Positions 48,010 through 56,973 of a stretch of DNA of 64,000 nt are shown one piece after another. The position numbers were made by a program, and so were the translations under genes. Where the stretch lies: the NCBI GenBank assembly GCA_938743325.2, contig OW568893.1, forward strand, positions 434,001 through 498,000, in the 5' to 3' direction. The notes under the pieces were generated by a model that saw only the letters and a program-made list of their open reading frames with translations, was not told where the DNA came from and did no database searches. Position 1 is the stretch's first letter; every line of letters begins with the position of its first letter. The stretch is from Pycnococcus provasolii. Lineage: Eukaryota; Chlorophyta; Pseudoscourfieldiophyceae; Pseudoscourfieldiales; Pycnococcaceae.

Positions 48010-48408
48010 ATGCCTTCAGTAGTAGTAGCTGCTCCACGTGGCTTGCCTGCTTCTTCTCTTCGTGCTCGTGCGGTTTCGGTCGCTCGGTCCTCGTCGCGTC
48101 GTCACACTCGCACTGCCTGTTCTTCGGACGAGGGGTTCATGGGGAAGATCTCGAAAGATACCGAGAAGTACAAAAGTGCGACGGCGTCTAACGTCACGAC
48201 GGGCGCGCCGCCAGGAGCGACCGTGCCGCCGAGCCAACCTGCGTTCCGAACGGCAAGGTTCGGGTTCGTCGAGAACGCAGAAGTGTGGAACACGCGCCTC
48301 GGTATCATCGGATTCTTCAGCTTGCTGATTGTCGAGGGAATCGCCAACAAGCCCCTCTTGACGCTCATGGGAATCGAGGTGGGCAACGGCATCGACATTG
48401 GATTCTAA
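48010..48408 (+). CDS. One-helix LHC-like (HLIP/OHP family) plastid protein
   Basis: 132 residues, ATG at 48010. Residues 1 to about 36 (MPSVVVAAPRGLPASS, then Arg/Ser-rich) form a chloroplast transit peptide. A single transmembrane helix (about 92-110) carries the chlorophyll-binding signature ExxNxR in AEVWNTRLGIIGF (Glu91, Asn94, Arg96), followed by LLIVEGIANKPLL. One-helix proteins of the extended LHC family bind chlorophyll and carotenoid in thylakoids and protect photosystem assembly intermediates. It converges with the ABA4-like gene 95 bp away. Confidence 0.88.
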   Translation: MPSVVVAAPRGLPASSLRARAVSVARSSSRRHTRTACSSDEGFMGKISKDTEKYKSATASNVTTGAPPGATVPPSQPAFRTARFGFVENAEVWNTRLGIIGFFSLLIVEGIANKPLLTLMGIEVGNGIDIGF

Positions 48409-48503
48409 GGCTGCCTTTTTTTCCTTTCAAATCTGTTTTTTTTGGTCAACTTCTCTAAAACACAGGTTACATAAACTACAACTTTTTTCTTTAATGGCTC
48501 AAC

Positions 48504-49232
48504 TCAACTCCCTCGCGCTTCTCCTCGCAACGCACGCGTGAGTGACGTCGTAAGCGCGTGCGATATCCAGCCAACGGGACCGAGAACTTGGCACAGAAGA
48601 ACACTATGTCTCGTCGTTACGCTCTTCTCGAGTCCGTCGCGGTAAATCACAACCGCGCCAATCAAGTCCCACGAGCATACGTGCAGCCAGTCCTGACCGA
48701 CGTAGTGTTGTCGCGACAACGCGAACTCGCGCATCGCCGACGTCGACTTCACCGCCTCCGTGAGGAGCATGGACGCGTCCGTCTGCCACGCTTCGGCGTC
48801 GAACGCTCCCGTCTCCGTCGTCGAATAGTCGACGACTGTGCCTGTGACGAGCTCGGTCAGAAACAGGAGAGCTGCGACGGTCGGCACGACGGGAGACTGC
48901 ATGATGGCTTTCGTGACGTCGTTTTGCGGCAGAAACACCATCAGCGGGAATGGCAGGAGAAAGAATAGCTGGAATGTCGAAAACACGGGCTCGACGAGGT
49001 CAGTGCTGACGGCTAAAACTTCCCCAGGGGACGCTCGCGTGCATACGTTCCCAGACGTGGTTGTGGTGCTGCCAGTGCACGGCGAAATGGCGCATCTGCT
49101 CCTGTGCCATGCTGATTCCGTGATTCTGCTGCGTATTTTCTGGCTGGGCTCTGTGACGCGGTTAAGACGCGCGGTGGCAGTAGGAGCACGAGCACGCTGA
49201 ACACGCCGAGTAACACGAGGGACGTTCGCCAT
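48504..49232 (-). CDS. ABA4-like (DUF4281) membrane protein
   Basis: 242 residues, ATG at 49232. The first ~85 residues are Arg/Ser/Thr-rich with almost no acidic residues, consistent with a plastid transit peptide. The body matches the ABA4/DUF4281 pattern: PVFSTFQLFFLLPFPLMVFLP, TVAALLFLTELVTG, QDWLHVCSWDLIGAVVIYRD, LLCQVLGPVGWISHAL. Arabidopsis ABA4 is required for conversion of violaxanthin to neoxanthin in the plastid envelope. Whether this homologue does the same is inferred. Three to four hydrophobic segments. ATTCGGGG and AACCCCGAAAC motifs lie 80-116 bp upstream. Its neighbour is the one-helix protein, another photoprotective factor. Confidence 0.78.
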   Translation of the reverse strand: MANVPRVTRRVQRARAPTATARLNRVTEPSQKIRSRITESAWHRSRCAISPCTGSTTTTSGNVCTRASPGEVLAVSTDLVEPVFSTFQLFFLLPFPLMVFLPQNDVTKAIMQSPVVPTVAALLFLTELVTGTVVDYSTTETGAFDAEAWQTDASMLLTEAVKSTSAMREFALSRQHYVGQDWLHVCSWDLIGAVVIYRDGLEKSVTTRHSVLLCQVLGPVGWISHALTTSLTRALRGEARGS

Positions 49233-49516
49233 GGCTGATCGGTCGGGAAAGCGGAGAAACGAGAGGGGGGAACGAGGGCGGAACTGGTGCCGATGAAGGC
49301 GGATGATAGACTATTCGGGGATGGAGGCAAGAACTCAAACCCCGAAACAAAAGGGTTCTGAACAACCGGAAGGAGAAGTCGGAAGGAGAGGTCGGCAGGT
49401 TTGATGGAACGAGCCACTGCCTGTAGGTTGTGGTGTGTGTTCTTGGTGTGTGCCCCCGGCACCGGTATCACCTTCAGACGCCATACGTTGTGGTCGAGTG
49501 AAAGTAAGTAAAAAGT

Positions 49517-49727
49517 CAAGAATGAGTTACAAGTGTAAAGAAAAGAAGAAGCGCGCCGCCAGCGCGCCAGCAGCAAAGCGCGTCGAGCGATCGTGATCAC
49601 ACGATCGCTATCTTTACATCAATGGAAAACGTCTTGAGTTGTTTATTCCAAAGGGGGGGATTATAGTGGGCTGTCAGTCACCCACTATAAATACACCACG
49701 TCCTGAAAAAGTCAAGACGTAAAACCA
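49517..49727 (-). mobile_element. LTR-like repeat (copia family), copy A
   Basis: A ~210-bp block nearly identical to 62025-62231 in the same orientation. On the minus strand it runs from CGTCTTGAC, through the 9-bp inverted repeat TATAGTGGG...CCCACTATA, to GTAACTCATTCTTGAC. It begins at the stop codon of the integrase frame next to it, so it is likely the 3' LTR of that element. Exact TG/CA ends are unclear. Confidence 0.6.
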
Positions 49728-51085
49728 TGCTGCGATGACGAAATGATCTTCCCTGGTCCTTGGTAGATCAGAGCTCCGGGTTCTGCCGTGGTGCGCTCAT
49801 CATCGATTCCGACGTATAGGCCAGGCGTGCTCTTGGGCATGTGCTTCCCACCTCGGTTGTCAGGGTGAAGCCACATCATTGCATCGCAGCCGTAGATTCC
49901 CAAGGTATCGGACGTTGGTACTATGCCAGTGAGCATCGTCAGAGGTCGCTGCCAATCCACAGCTTTTCGTCGCACGCGGTTGAGAACTTGCCCCGCATGT
50001 CGAATTGCCAATGCGGCGTGAGTGAGGTAGTCTAGTCCAGCTGCATGGCACCAGCTTAGCGCCATCGCCTTCATGAGCTTGATGTGTACCTCCGCAAGTC
50101 CGGCCTGATGATGATCATAGTTGGTGCTCGGCTCGATGAGGATGTCTTTGGAAGTGATGAAGTCCCTCGAACTTTGGCTCAGAAATTCGCTGCCTCGGTC
50201 AAAGCGGATGGCTTTGGTGATCTTCTGGTATTTTGCGTAGAAGGCCAGAATCTCCTGCAGCTTGATCTTGTAATCTCCTGGGTTGTTGATGAATCTGACG
50301 TGAAGGTATCGTGTGCGGCTATCGACGGAGACAAGCAGCGAATTTGCATTGCCAATGGCCGTGTGCGTCAGGGGAATGATGTCCATGACGAGCCGTTCAC
50401 CTGCTTCTGGATACCAGCTGAAGGCATCCTTGTGGCTGAGCTGTCCTTTGCGATGCGCTGTCGCGGAATCGCAACTTGAGCACGCAGGCATTGCCGCTTC
50501 GTCGAAGTACTCTGTGCCTTTGATGTAACCTTCACGTTGCATCATGCGCAGCATCTCCCTGGAGGCATGTCCGTGTTTCATGTGCGTCTCCAGATTACGT
50601 CGCTCTTTTGCAGACCATCCCTCAGGTCCGGCGCTCTTTTGCCGATTCTGCGATAAACCGAACATGCCCGCGAACTCGGCGTCGTGCATAGCGTCTATCA
50701 GTTCGTCCGACGCTTGCGTTATGTCAAGGCCCATAGATTTGAATCGGTCGGTGTCAGAGTCTGTTCGAACGCGCTTGGTCTTGTTGGCCGGTAGATGATT
50801 TGTCGTTGGTGCGATGTCGTCGTCGGCGTCATCGTTGTCATCGTCGAATTTGTCAGGGGAAAGTCCTTTCGTGTATTTGTCGATAAGAACTGCAGGCAGG
50901 TCGCTCCAGTATGGGGCTGCTCGCATGTCTTGTGCGAGGTTGCCGCCGCGCAAGTTGGCTGCGGGTTCCCACGTGAGCAATGCAGTGGATTCCCATTTGA
51001 TGAAGAGCAGGGACAGCGGCGGCGGCGGCGGCGGCGGCAGCGGCGGCAGCGGCATCGGCGGCATCGGCGGCATCGGCGGCTGAGC
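49712..51085 (-). mobile_element. Ty1/copia pol fragment: GAG-pre-integrase and integrase core
   Basis: An uninterrupted frame. The GAG-pre-integrase zinc site reads ETHMKHGHASREML and PACSSCDSATAH. The integrase DDE triad is visible in GERLVMDIIPL, AIRFDRGSEF and HHQAGLAEVHIKLMKAM. The frame ends with the post-integrase GLYVGIDDE...GKIISSSQHGF and a stop at the LTR. Reverse transcriptase and RNase H are missing. Upstream of about 51085 the frame enters a GCC-repeat region shared with an overlapping ORF. Non-autonomous remnant. Confidence 0.8.
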
Positions 51086-51622
51086 CGTCTTCGTTGCCAG
51101 GTTCAACGACAGCTTCAGGTTCACCTCCCAAATCGTCGTGCACACCACCGACGTGGTTCGTCGTGTGGTTCGTGTTCGTGTGGTTCGTGTCCAGTAAGGA
51201 TGCGGCCGCGCGCGGGTTCGCAAGCGCCCACATGGCGCGCCGCGTACGCTCGACAACGTCGACCTTCGTTTCCCCACTCCCCTTAGTAGCCCAAAACTTA
51301 GCCCAAAAGACCTCCAGTTTGTTGACGATGTACGGCCTGTCAACCTTTCGGTAGCGCGCCCAGAGTCCACATGTGCGCGTGAGCGCCAGCTCAGGACTAC
51401 ATGCCGACGAGTCCCACTTGAACTCGTCGGTGCGCTTGACCATGTTATCGACGGCGCGCCTGTAGAAATCAGACATCTTGCTCTCCAGTACGCCTGTCGT
51501 TGCCTGACCCTTTTTTTGCACGTTCACACCCGCGTGGACGAGCGCGCAGACCTCGCACTGCGTCCATCTCCTCCTCTTGCTCCCCTCCGTTCCCTCGCCA
51601 GCACTGGCAGCACTGCGGATAG

Positions 51623-51655
<33 letters not shown>

Positions 51656-51701
51656 CACCAACACCACGACCACCATCAATACGCGTGTGCGAACGCCCCA
51701 T
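50853..51701 (-). CDS. Myb/SANT-like ORF overlapping the copia fragment
   Basis: From the ATG at 51701: an Arg/Gly-rich start, then RRRWTQCEVCALVHAGVNVQ, MSDFYRRAVDNMV and VNKLEVFWAKFWATKGSGE, a trihelix/Myb-SANT pattern like those in transposon-encoded or NAM-like proteins. It runs into DAADAADA plus poly-Ala (51010-51080), then overlaps the copia frame and loses meaning. Residues up to about 210 look coding; the rest does not. It may be the N-terminal part of the same retroelement reached by a frameshift in the GCC repeat, or a host gene cut by the insertion. Confidence 0.45.
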
Positions 51702-52554
51702 GCCCTTAAGGTGCGTCCATCGCGTCTGATCAAAGCACAAGCGGGGCAACTGCCCACGTGTGTGAGGGTGTGCCGGCCGGCGTCCCCTGCACGCGGACTT
51801 GAACGCAGGGGGTCCCTCCTTGATCTATTTCACGTGACCAAGTGCGGGAAAGGACAGCCGGGAAGGGACACGGGAGGGTGTCCCTTCCCGGCCGCGGGAA
51901 AGGACACGGAACCCTGTGTCCTTTCCGAAAAATAACAAAAGGACACCAAAATGACACCAACTGGGTGGGTTTTTGTCCCTTCCCGCAGTGAGGGAAGGGA
52001 CAAAAAATGCAAAAGGACACCAACTAGGTTCAGCCTAAGTACCGTACTGGTCAGGCATCAGCCTAGACTAGTCTATCATCAGGCCAAGGTTGCATGGCAT
52101 TGCATTGCATTGCCATTGCATTGCATTATTGCGATGCTAATGATGCGTTGCTCTCATGCCTCTCCTGAATGATGCGCTCAAAAGCTTTTCTAACCGGAGC
52201 TCCTTCGAGAGTTCCTGATGAGAGTGTAAACTGTAAGGGAGCTCTCATCAGAATAGCCGGCATCACCGCATCACATCACCGCATCACGCACTTGAAGTGA
52301 AGGGAAGCCTCCCTCCTCCTCGTCCGGCAAACGACGGGTCCCACAACCTCCTCCATCAAACGTGCCCTTCAACCTCATCAGTCCCTAGGGGGGCCATTGC
52401 ACGTATCGTAGTACTCTCAGTGGCCTGTTGGTTCTGGCGGACGCTCCTCTTCTCCTTCTCTTTTTGTTCGCCATCGTCACTTCTTGGTATCCGTAGCTTG
52501 CAACTGTGGAATTAAGCCATTAAGAAAGAGTGCTTCACAGTCTCTTCAATTACC
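51702..52554. other. Intergenic region with inverted short repeats
   Basis: At 51840-52020 the word GGGAAGGGACA/TGTCCCTTCCC and GTGTCCTTT recurs in both orientations, able to form hairpins. A GCATT array lies at 52090-52125. CTGATGAGAG (52218) pairs with CTCTCATCAG (52241). CATCACCGCATCA is repeated at 52260-52290. No gene recognised; the end holds the ARM gene's promoter. Confidence 0.45.
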
Positions 52555-54609
52555 ATGGGACGCCTTCCGCCGGTGGATAACCGCTCGCCCAAGTCGTCGT
52601 CGTCGTCGGCCGGCAACAAAAATCAAAGGGACGCAAAGGAAGGTGGTGGTGGTGGAGGTGGTGGAGGTGGGGGAGGAGGCTTGTACCTGCCACCCGTCGA
52701 GGGAACGCACGTCATACCGCTCATCGACATGGCGCAGTGGTCAAGCAACCTCGAGGTGAAGCGCGACGCCGTGCTCGGACTTCTCAGCTTGGCGGAGAGC
52801 AACCACAACCTCGAGGTGATGGGAAAGATGGGCGCGCTCACCGCGCTCTCCGACCTCATGTTCCGACCGGAGGCGACGGAGTTCGAGGGAAGTCCCAAGA
52901 AGAAAACGACGCGATTCCGCGTCGTCAAGCCGGGGTACGGGAGCGGGCCGCTGCACGCGGAAATCAGCGCGGCGAGCTTGGCAGGCGAAGACAGCTCGCC
53001 AGGACTGGCTGCCGAGCGAAGCAGAGCATCAATCTCCGCAGAGGCGTCGACGTCGCTCATCCAAAAGGTGCCGTTCAAACCGTCCAAGGGCGACATCAAA
53101 CTGCAGAGGCTTGCCGCGAACGCCATCTCCCTGCTCGTCGGACATCCCGCGAACCAGAAGCTCTTCCTCGAGCTCGGGTACCTCGAAAAAACGTGCAAGA
53201 TCGCACTGTCGACGCACAACACGTCCATACGACGCTCCGTGGCTGTCACGCTCCTCAACCTCTCCAAAAATCCAAGCCTGCGCGAGTCGCTATTCGAGCA
53301 CCCCAAGCTCATGGAGGCGCTCGGGCACCTCGCTCTTGCATCCGACGAGCGCACGCGACTCAGCGCGTTCGGCGTGTACAAGCGACTTGCACAGTCGGAC
53401 GTTAACTCGGAGAACTGGAGCGAGGAGGAAATCGCGCAGCTGACGCAGTACCTGACGATGAGCCTCGACATTCGGCTGCACATGATGACACTTGACGCGC
53501 TGAACGCGCTCGCGATGAACGAGAAGAACGGCCTCGTGATTGGCGCGCAGCCGGACATTGTCGACAAGCTCGCCAGCTTCCTCGACCTCGAGATGTACAA
53601 CGACGCCGTGCGGCTGCTCGCTTCGACGTGCATATCGACCATCTCCAACTACGAGGGCAACCTGCCCTTGCTCGGCGCGTGCGACATGCTCTTCGAGAAG
53701 CTGCATCAGAGCATCGACCACGGCATGCGCGTCGACGACTACGATGCGTGCCGCCTGGACCTCGGCACCATCGCGCACGTCGCCGTGCTGCAGGAGGTGG
53801 CGGACAAGCTCGTGCAGATAGACTTTGTCGAGCACCTCTTCAAGTACGCGATGATTCACAACAAGCCTTGCCGGAAGCACGCCGCTCGCGCGATTCGCCT
53901 CATCAACATGACGAACGAGGCGTCGGATGTCGCGGTGCTGCGGAACATGGACAAGCTCGCGTACCTGATGTGCAAGGTGAACGACTACGGCGTTCAGATG
54001 GACGCGCTGATGATGATGGCGAAGCTGTCGGAGGACGAGGAGGTGATCAGCAAGTACCTTCTCAACCACCTCGGCCCGATCGTCAGCAAGATTGAGGACT
54101 GGGGCGTCTTGCCTGACCCTGATCTTGCGGAGGTGGCGACAAAGCTTGCGGCAAACCTTGCGCAGAACAAGGTTGCGAAGATGATGCTGACTACGATCAA
54201 GCCGTTGATCAAGAACCTCGTGGAGGGAATCAAGTCGAAGGATCCGAAGCTTCAGATTCAGTCTGTGCGTTTCGTGACCAACTTGACGGAGGAGGCGGAG
54301 GAGGAGGCGAAGGCGGCGGTGGTGAACGTCGGCGCCATCTGGCGCATGCGCTCCATCTCGAAGGACGCCAACGCGAATGCGATGGTAAAGTCCGCTGTGC
54401 AATCGACGCTGAAGAGCAGCCTGGCTGAGCACACCGCCGCCATTATGATTCAGTCGATTGTTCGCGGCCGCATTCACCGAAAGCGCGCGAAGCGCCGGGA
54501 GGAGCGGCTACGCCAGCGCGAGGAGGAGCTCAAGAGAAAAGAGGAGGAGGCTGCCATCAAGGCGCGCGAGATTGCGGAGGCGAAGGCAGCGGCGGAGGCG
54601 GAAGCTTGA
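52555..54609 (+). CDS. Armadillo-repeat protein with IQ motif and C-terminal coiled coil
   Basis: 684 residues, ATG at 52555. After a Gly run (30-42) the protein is nearly all helical ARM-like repeats: WSSNLEVKRDAVLGLLSLAES, LAANAISLLVGHPANQKLF, RRSVAVTLLNLSKNPSLRE, RLSAFGVYKRLAQSD, RHAARAIRLINM-type blocks and IQSVRFVTNLTEEAEEE. Near the end, IMIQSIVRGRIHRKRAKRR is a calmodulin-binding IQ motif, followed by a charged coiled coil (EERLRQREEELKRKEEEA). No catalytic domain. This layout is common in flagellar and scaffold proteins, but the specific role is unknown. Intronless; no close neighbour within 950 bp downstream. Confidence 0.8.
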   Translation: MGRLPPVDNRSPKSSSSSAGNKNQRDAKEGGGGGGGGGGGGGLYLPPVEGTHVIPLIDMAQWSSNLEVKRDAVLGLLSLAESNHNLEVMGKMGALTALSDLMFRPEATEFEGSPKKKTTRFRVVKPGYGSGPLHAEISAASLAGEDSSPGLAAERSRASISAEASTSLIQKVPFKPSKGDIKLQRLAANAISLLVGHPANQKLFLELGYLEKTCKIALSTHNTSIRRSVAVTLLNLSKNPSLRESLFEHPKLMEALGHLALASDERTRLSAFGVYKRLAQSDVNSENWSEEEIAQLTQYLTMSLDIRLHMMTLDALNALAMNEKNGLVIGAQPDIVDKLASFLDLEMYNDAVRLLASTCISTISNYEGNLPLLGACDMLFEKLHQSIDHGMRVDDYDACRLDLGTIAHVAVLQEVADKLVQIDFVEHLFKYAMIHNKPCRKHAARAIRLINMTNEASDVAVLRNMDKLAYLMCKVNDYGVQMDALMMMAKLSEDEEVISKYLLNHLGPIVSKIEDWGVLPDPDLAEVATKLAANLAQNKVAKMMLTTIKPLIKNLVEGIKSKDPKLQIQSVRFVTNLTEEAEEEAKAAVVNVGAIWRMRSISKDANANAMVKSAVQSTLKSSLAEHTAAIMIQSIVRGRIHRKRAKRREERLRQREEELKRKEEEAAIKAREIAEAKAAAEAEA

Positions 54610-54719
54610 GGAGAAGAAAGCTTGCCGAGGACAAAAACAAATGAAAAACAAATGAAAAAAAAAAAACAAAGCTTTCCAGAACGCGCTTCCCCACCTCTGC
54701 CACAAATAACGAACACACT

Positions 54720-55084
54720 ACGGGGATAGTCACAGCCCTACCCTTAAAAAGTTCGGGTCTCTTCCGGGGGCGCGCTCCCGGAAAGACACTTCTTGGCGAA
54801 GCCCACAGTCGCAGCCCGAACCACGGCGAGCGCGCACTTGAGACCACCACCCCGGCAGACGGGCGACCCCCAGGGAACCCCTGCCAGCCGGTGGGGGACC
54901 ACGGCAAACCCTAGCGCTGCAAGCGCGTACGGACTGCCCTCATTCTCAAGTCCGCAGCACCGCACGAAGTGTGCGCAACCGAGAATCACATACCGCGGAA
55001 TGCGGTACGCGCTCCCGTAGAGGCAACACCAACGTGACCTCGAGGGTGCGCGACAAGACAAAAAAAAAAAAAAAAAAAAAAAAA
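54720..55084. repeat. GC-rich block ending in A25: possible retroposon (SINE-like)
   Basis: A structured GC-rich sequence, with short hairpins such as TCCGGGGGCGCGCTCCCGGA (54767-54783 region) and TACCGCGGAATGCGGTA (54992-55008), ends in 25 consecutive A (55060-55084). An A-tail on the plus strand with no downstream gene suggests retroposition. I found no RNA polymerase III boxes or target-site duplication that I trust. Confidence 0.35.
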
Positions 55085-55585
55085 CCACCATCCGTCCCTC
55101 ATTCTCACGCCCACGCGAGCTGACACACACATTATACACCCACACGCCATCACCACCGCACGTGGCGACCAAGCGCGTCTTCCCACCCCCGCGCACTCGG
55201 AACTCCGGTCCCAACCTGCTTTCCGAGTCCGCGGGGCTTTATGTCCGAGCCTACGGCCAGCTGAGGGTCACACCCGCCCGCTCGCACGCGATTCCGCGCC
55301 GGCTTGCCAGCCGCGGATCGGTGACGACGCGAGGCTTTCGCACTCTGTAATTAATCACCAAACATTCACAACTAACATATGCCCAATTCGAGACACCCAA
55401 GTCCCGAAGCAGATGGACCCGCACACTCGGGGAGAGCCACCCAGGGCTACGACCGAGGACTGCACCCAAGTAGAAACCGCTTCCCGGCCCCGAGGGGGCG
55501 CGCCCGCGGCAAGTTCCCGGCCCGGAACTTGCCCAGGGTTAAGTGGGCACCGCCGACGGTGGTTCACTCGCACCCACACTGAGCG
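55085..55585. other. Intergenic region upstream of C1q-domain gene
   Basis: 501 bp, GC-rich, with GTTCCCGGCCCGGAAC (55512-55527) as an inverted repeat and a CCCCGAGGGGGCGCG hairpin just before it. No gene recognised. Should include the promoter of the gene starting at 55586. Confidence 0.35.
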
Positions 55586-56479
55586 ATGAAGATGAAGGCA
55601 CTACCATCGATCACGTCGTGGGTGATTGCTGCGGCGGTGTGGGCGGCGACCTTGCTGCTCCTTTTGGCGCATCAGTCGCAGCTGCAGGCGGAAGTGCGCG
55701 CGGTGCACGCGGAGGGCACAGAATTGAGGAGACGACTGCTGCTGCTCGAGCGGCCGGACGATGCCGCTCTGGAGGCGGGGAGGCGGCGACAGCTGCTCTC
55801 CACGATGTCCGGCGCAGACGTGCTGACGCACGTCTCAAGCGATGGCTCGGCGCGGCTGAGCATCTCTTCGGACACTGGGGTGGACGTGGAGAGCGTCCAA
55901 TTCACTGGCGCAACCATTGGCATTTCCGCAGACACCGATTTGCTCTCGCTCGGGTCTGGCACGCTGACTGTGAATGGAGACATCACTGCAACGGGGAGCT
56001 GCTGTGGTTCTTCATCCACAGCGTTCACGCCACGTGGGTTCTTTGTGAAGAAAGACGGCCATACATATATTACCAATGGTAACAACTGGCAAAACACAGT
56101 CGCCGGCTTCACAACCACGAACCTCGTCGGTGGCTGGGACTCTGGAAACCTCGACATGAACACCGGCGTCTTCACCGCGCCTGTTGCTGGGTACTACTAC
56201 GTCAGCGTAACCCAGCGCGTTGACCAACATGACTCGAGCAGCGGGTCATATTTTCGGCTCATAATCTCCATCAACGACTCAAACGACTACAACCTTGGCG
56301 TCGGCGGGCAGTACATCGTGGGGAATGGATGGAGTTCGAACTATGAAAGCATCCAAGTCACGAACATTATCAGCCTCTCCGCATCGGACACCATAAGCTT
56401 CAAGTTTTCTGCCTCCTCGGACTCTACATATACCATATATGCAGAGTCACACTACTCGGTGTTCCTGATGCCAACGTGA
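55586..56479 (+). CDS. Type II membrane or secreted C1q-domain protein
   Basis: 297 residues, ATG at 55586. A hydrophobic segment (about 10-28) is followed by a coiled coil (QLQAEVRAVHAEGTELRRRL). Residues 75-140 are a beta-rich stretch of short repeats (SISSDTGVDVES, ISADTDLLSLGS, TLTVNGDITATG) of the kind seen before chaperone or head-type domains in phage-like fibres. The C-terminal ~140 residues are C1q/TNF-like: AFTPRGFF, FTAPVAGYYYVSV, YFRLIISIN and YSVFLMPT. C1q domains form trimers, matching the coiled coil. Probably an extracellular trimeric adhesin; ligand unknown. Confidence 0.8.
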   Translation: MKMKALPSITSWVIAAAVWAATLLLLLAHQSQLQAEVRAVHAEGTELRRRLLLLERPDDAALEAGRRRQLLSTMSGADVLTHVSSDGSARLSISSDTGVDVESVQFTGATIGISADTDLLSLGSGTLTVNGDITATGSCCGSSSTAFTPRGFFVKKDGHTYITNGNNWQNTVAGFTTTNLVGGWDSGNLDMNTGVFTAPVAGYYYVSVTQRVDQHDSSSGSYFRLIISINDSNDYNLGVGGQYIVGNGWSSNYESIQVTNIISLSASDTISFKFSASSDSTYTIYAESHYSVFLMPT

Positions 56480-56973
56480 TGAGCTTCTACTAAACCTTCT
56501 TAACCTGGTTAACCTTCTTCTTAACCTACTAAACCTTCTACGAAACCCTCTACTTCTATGAAACCTTTTATTGTGTAATTTGTTAATCAATTCACGTCTC
56601 TTGCCAGTATCTTTTAAGCGGTGCAATTCATAAAAAAAAATGAAATGAGTAACACTTCAAAGAAAGTGCTTTCTACTCCTTGCTGTCGTTCTTGTTGCCG
56701 CGGGCGGGAGTCGTTGACTCGTTGTTGACGTCCGCGGTCGCCGTGTGTGCTCACTTGAGGCGCGTCACAGGAGACTAAGAAAGTGTGACGCGCCGTCGCA
56801 GGAGAGCCCTAAGAGCCCTAAGTGCAAGCGCCATTCACCTTACTTGGCTAACTTGGGTAAGAAACAGCGTGCGTTCGGGGACGAGCAAGAACATTAGGGG
56901 TTTGGGGTTTTCCGATTTTTGGAAGAATCCACATTTCGAGAGCCTTCCCTTGGAGTAGTACCCAGTTCCATCA
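56480..56973. other. Intergenic region with degenerate TTAACC/CTTCT repeats
   Basis: 494 bp. The first 90 bp contain repeats of AAACCTTCT and TTAACCT, likely 3' UTR of the C1q gene. TTAGGGGTTTGGGGTTTT at 56894-56911 lies 63-80 bp upstream of the HtrA start. No other gene seen. Confidence 0.45.

Noticed and set aside
53290-54477. 395-residue minus-strand frame
   Set aside because: Antisense to the ARM/IQ gene; His/Val/Arg-rich with no domain.
55162-55582. Possible tRNA-related sequence (TTCGAGACACC, GGTTCACTCGC)
   Set aside because: Single box-like words without a matching A box at the right spacing or a foldable cloverleaf.
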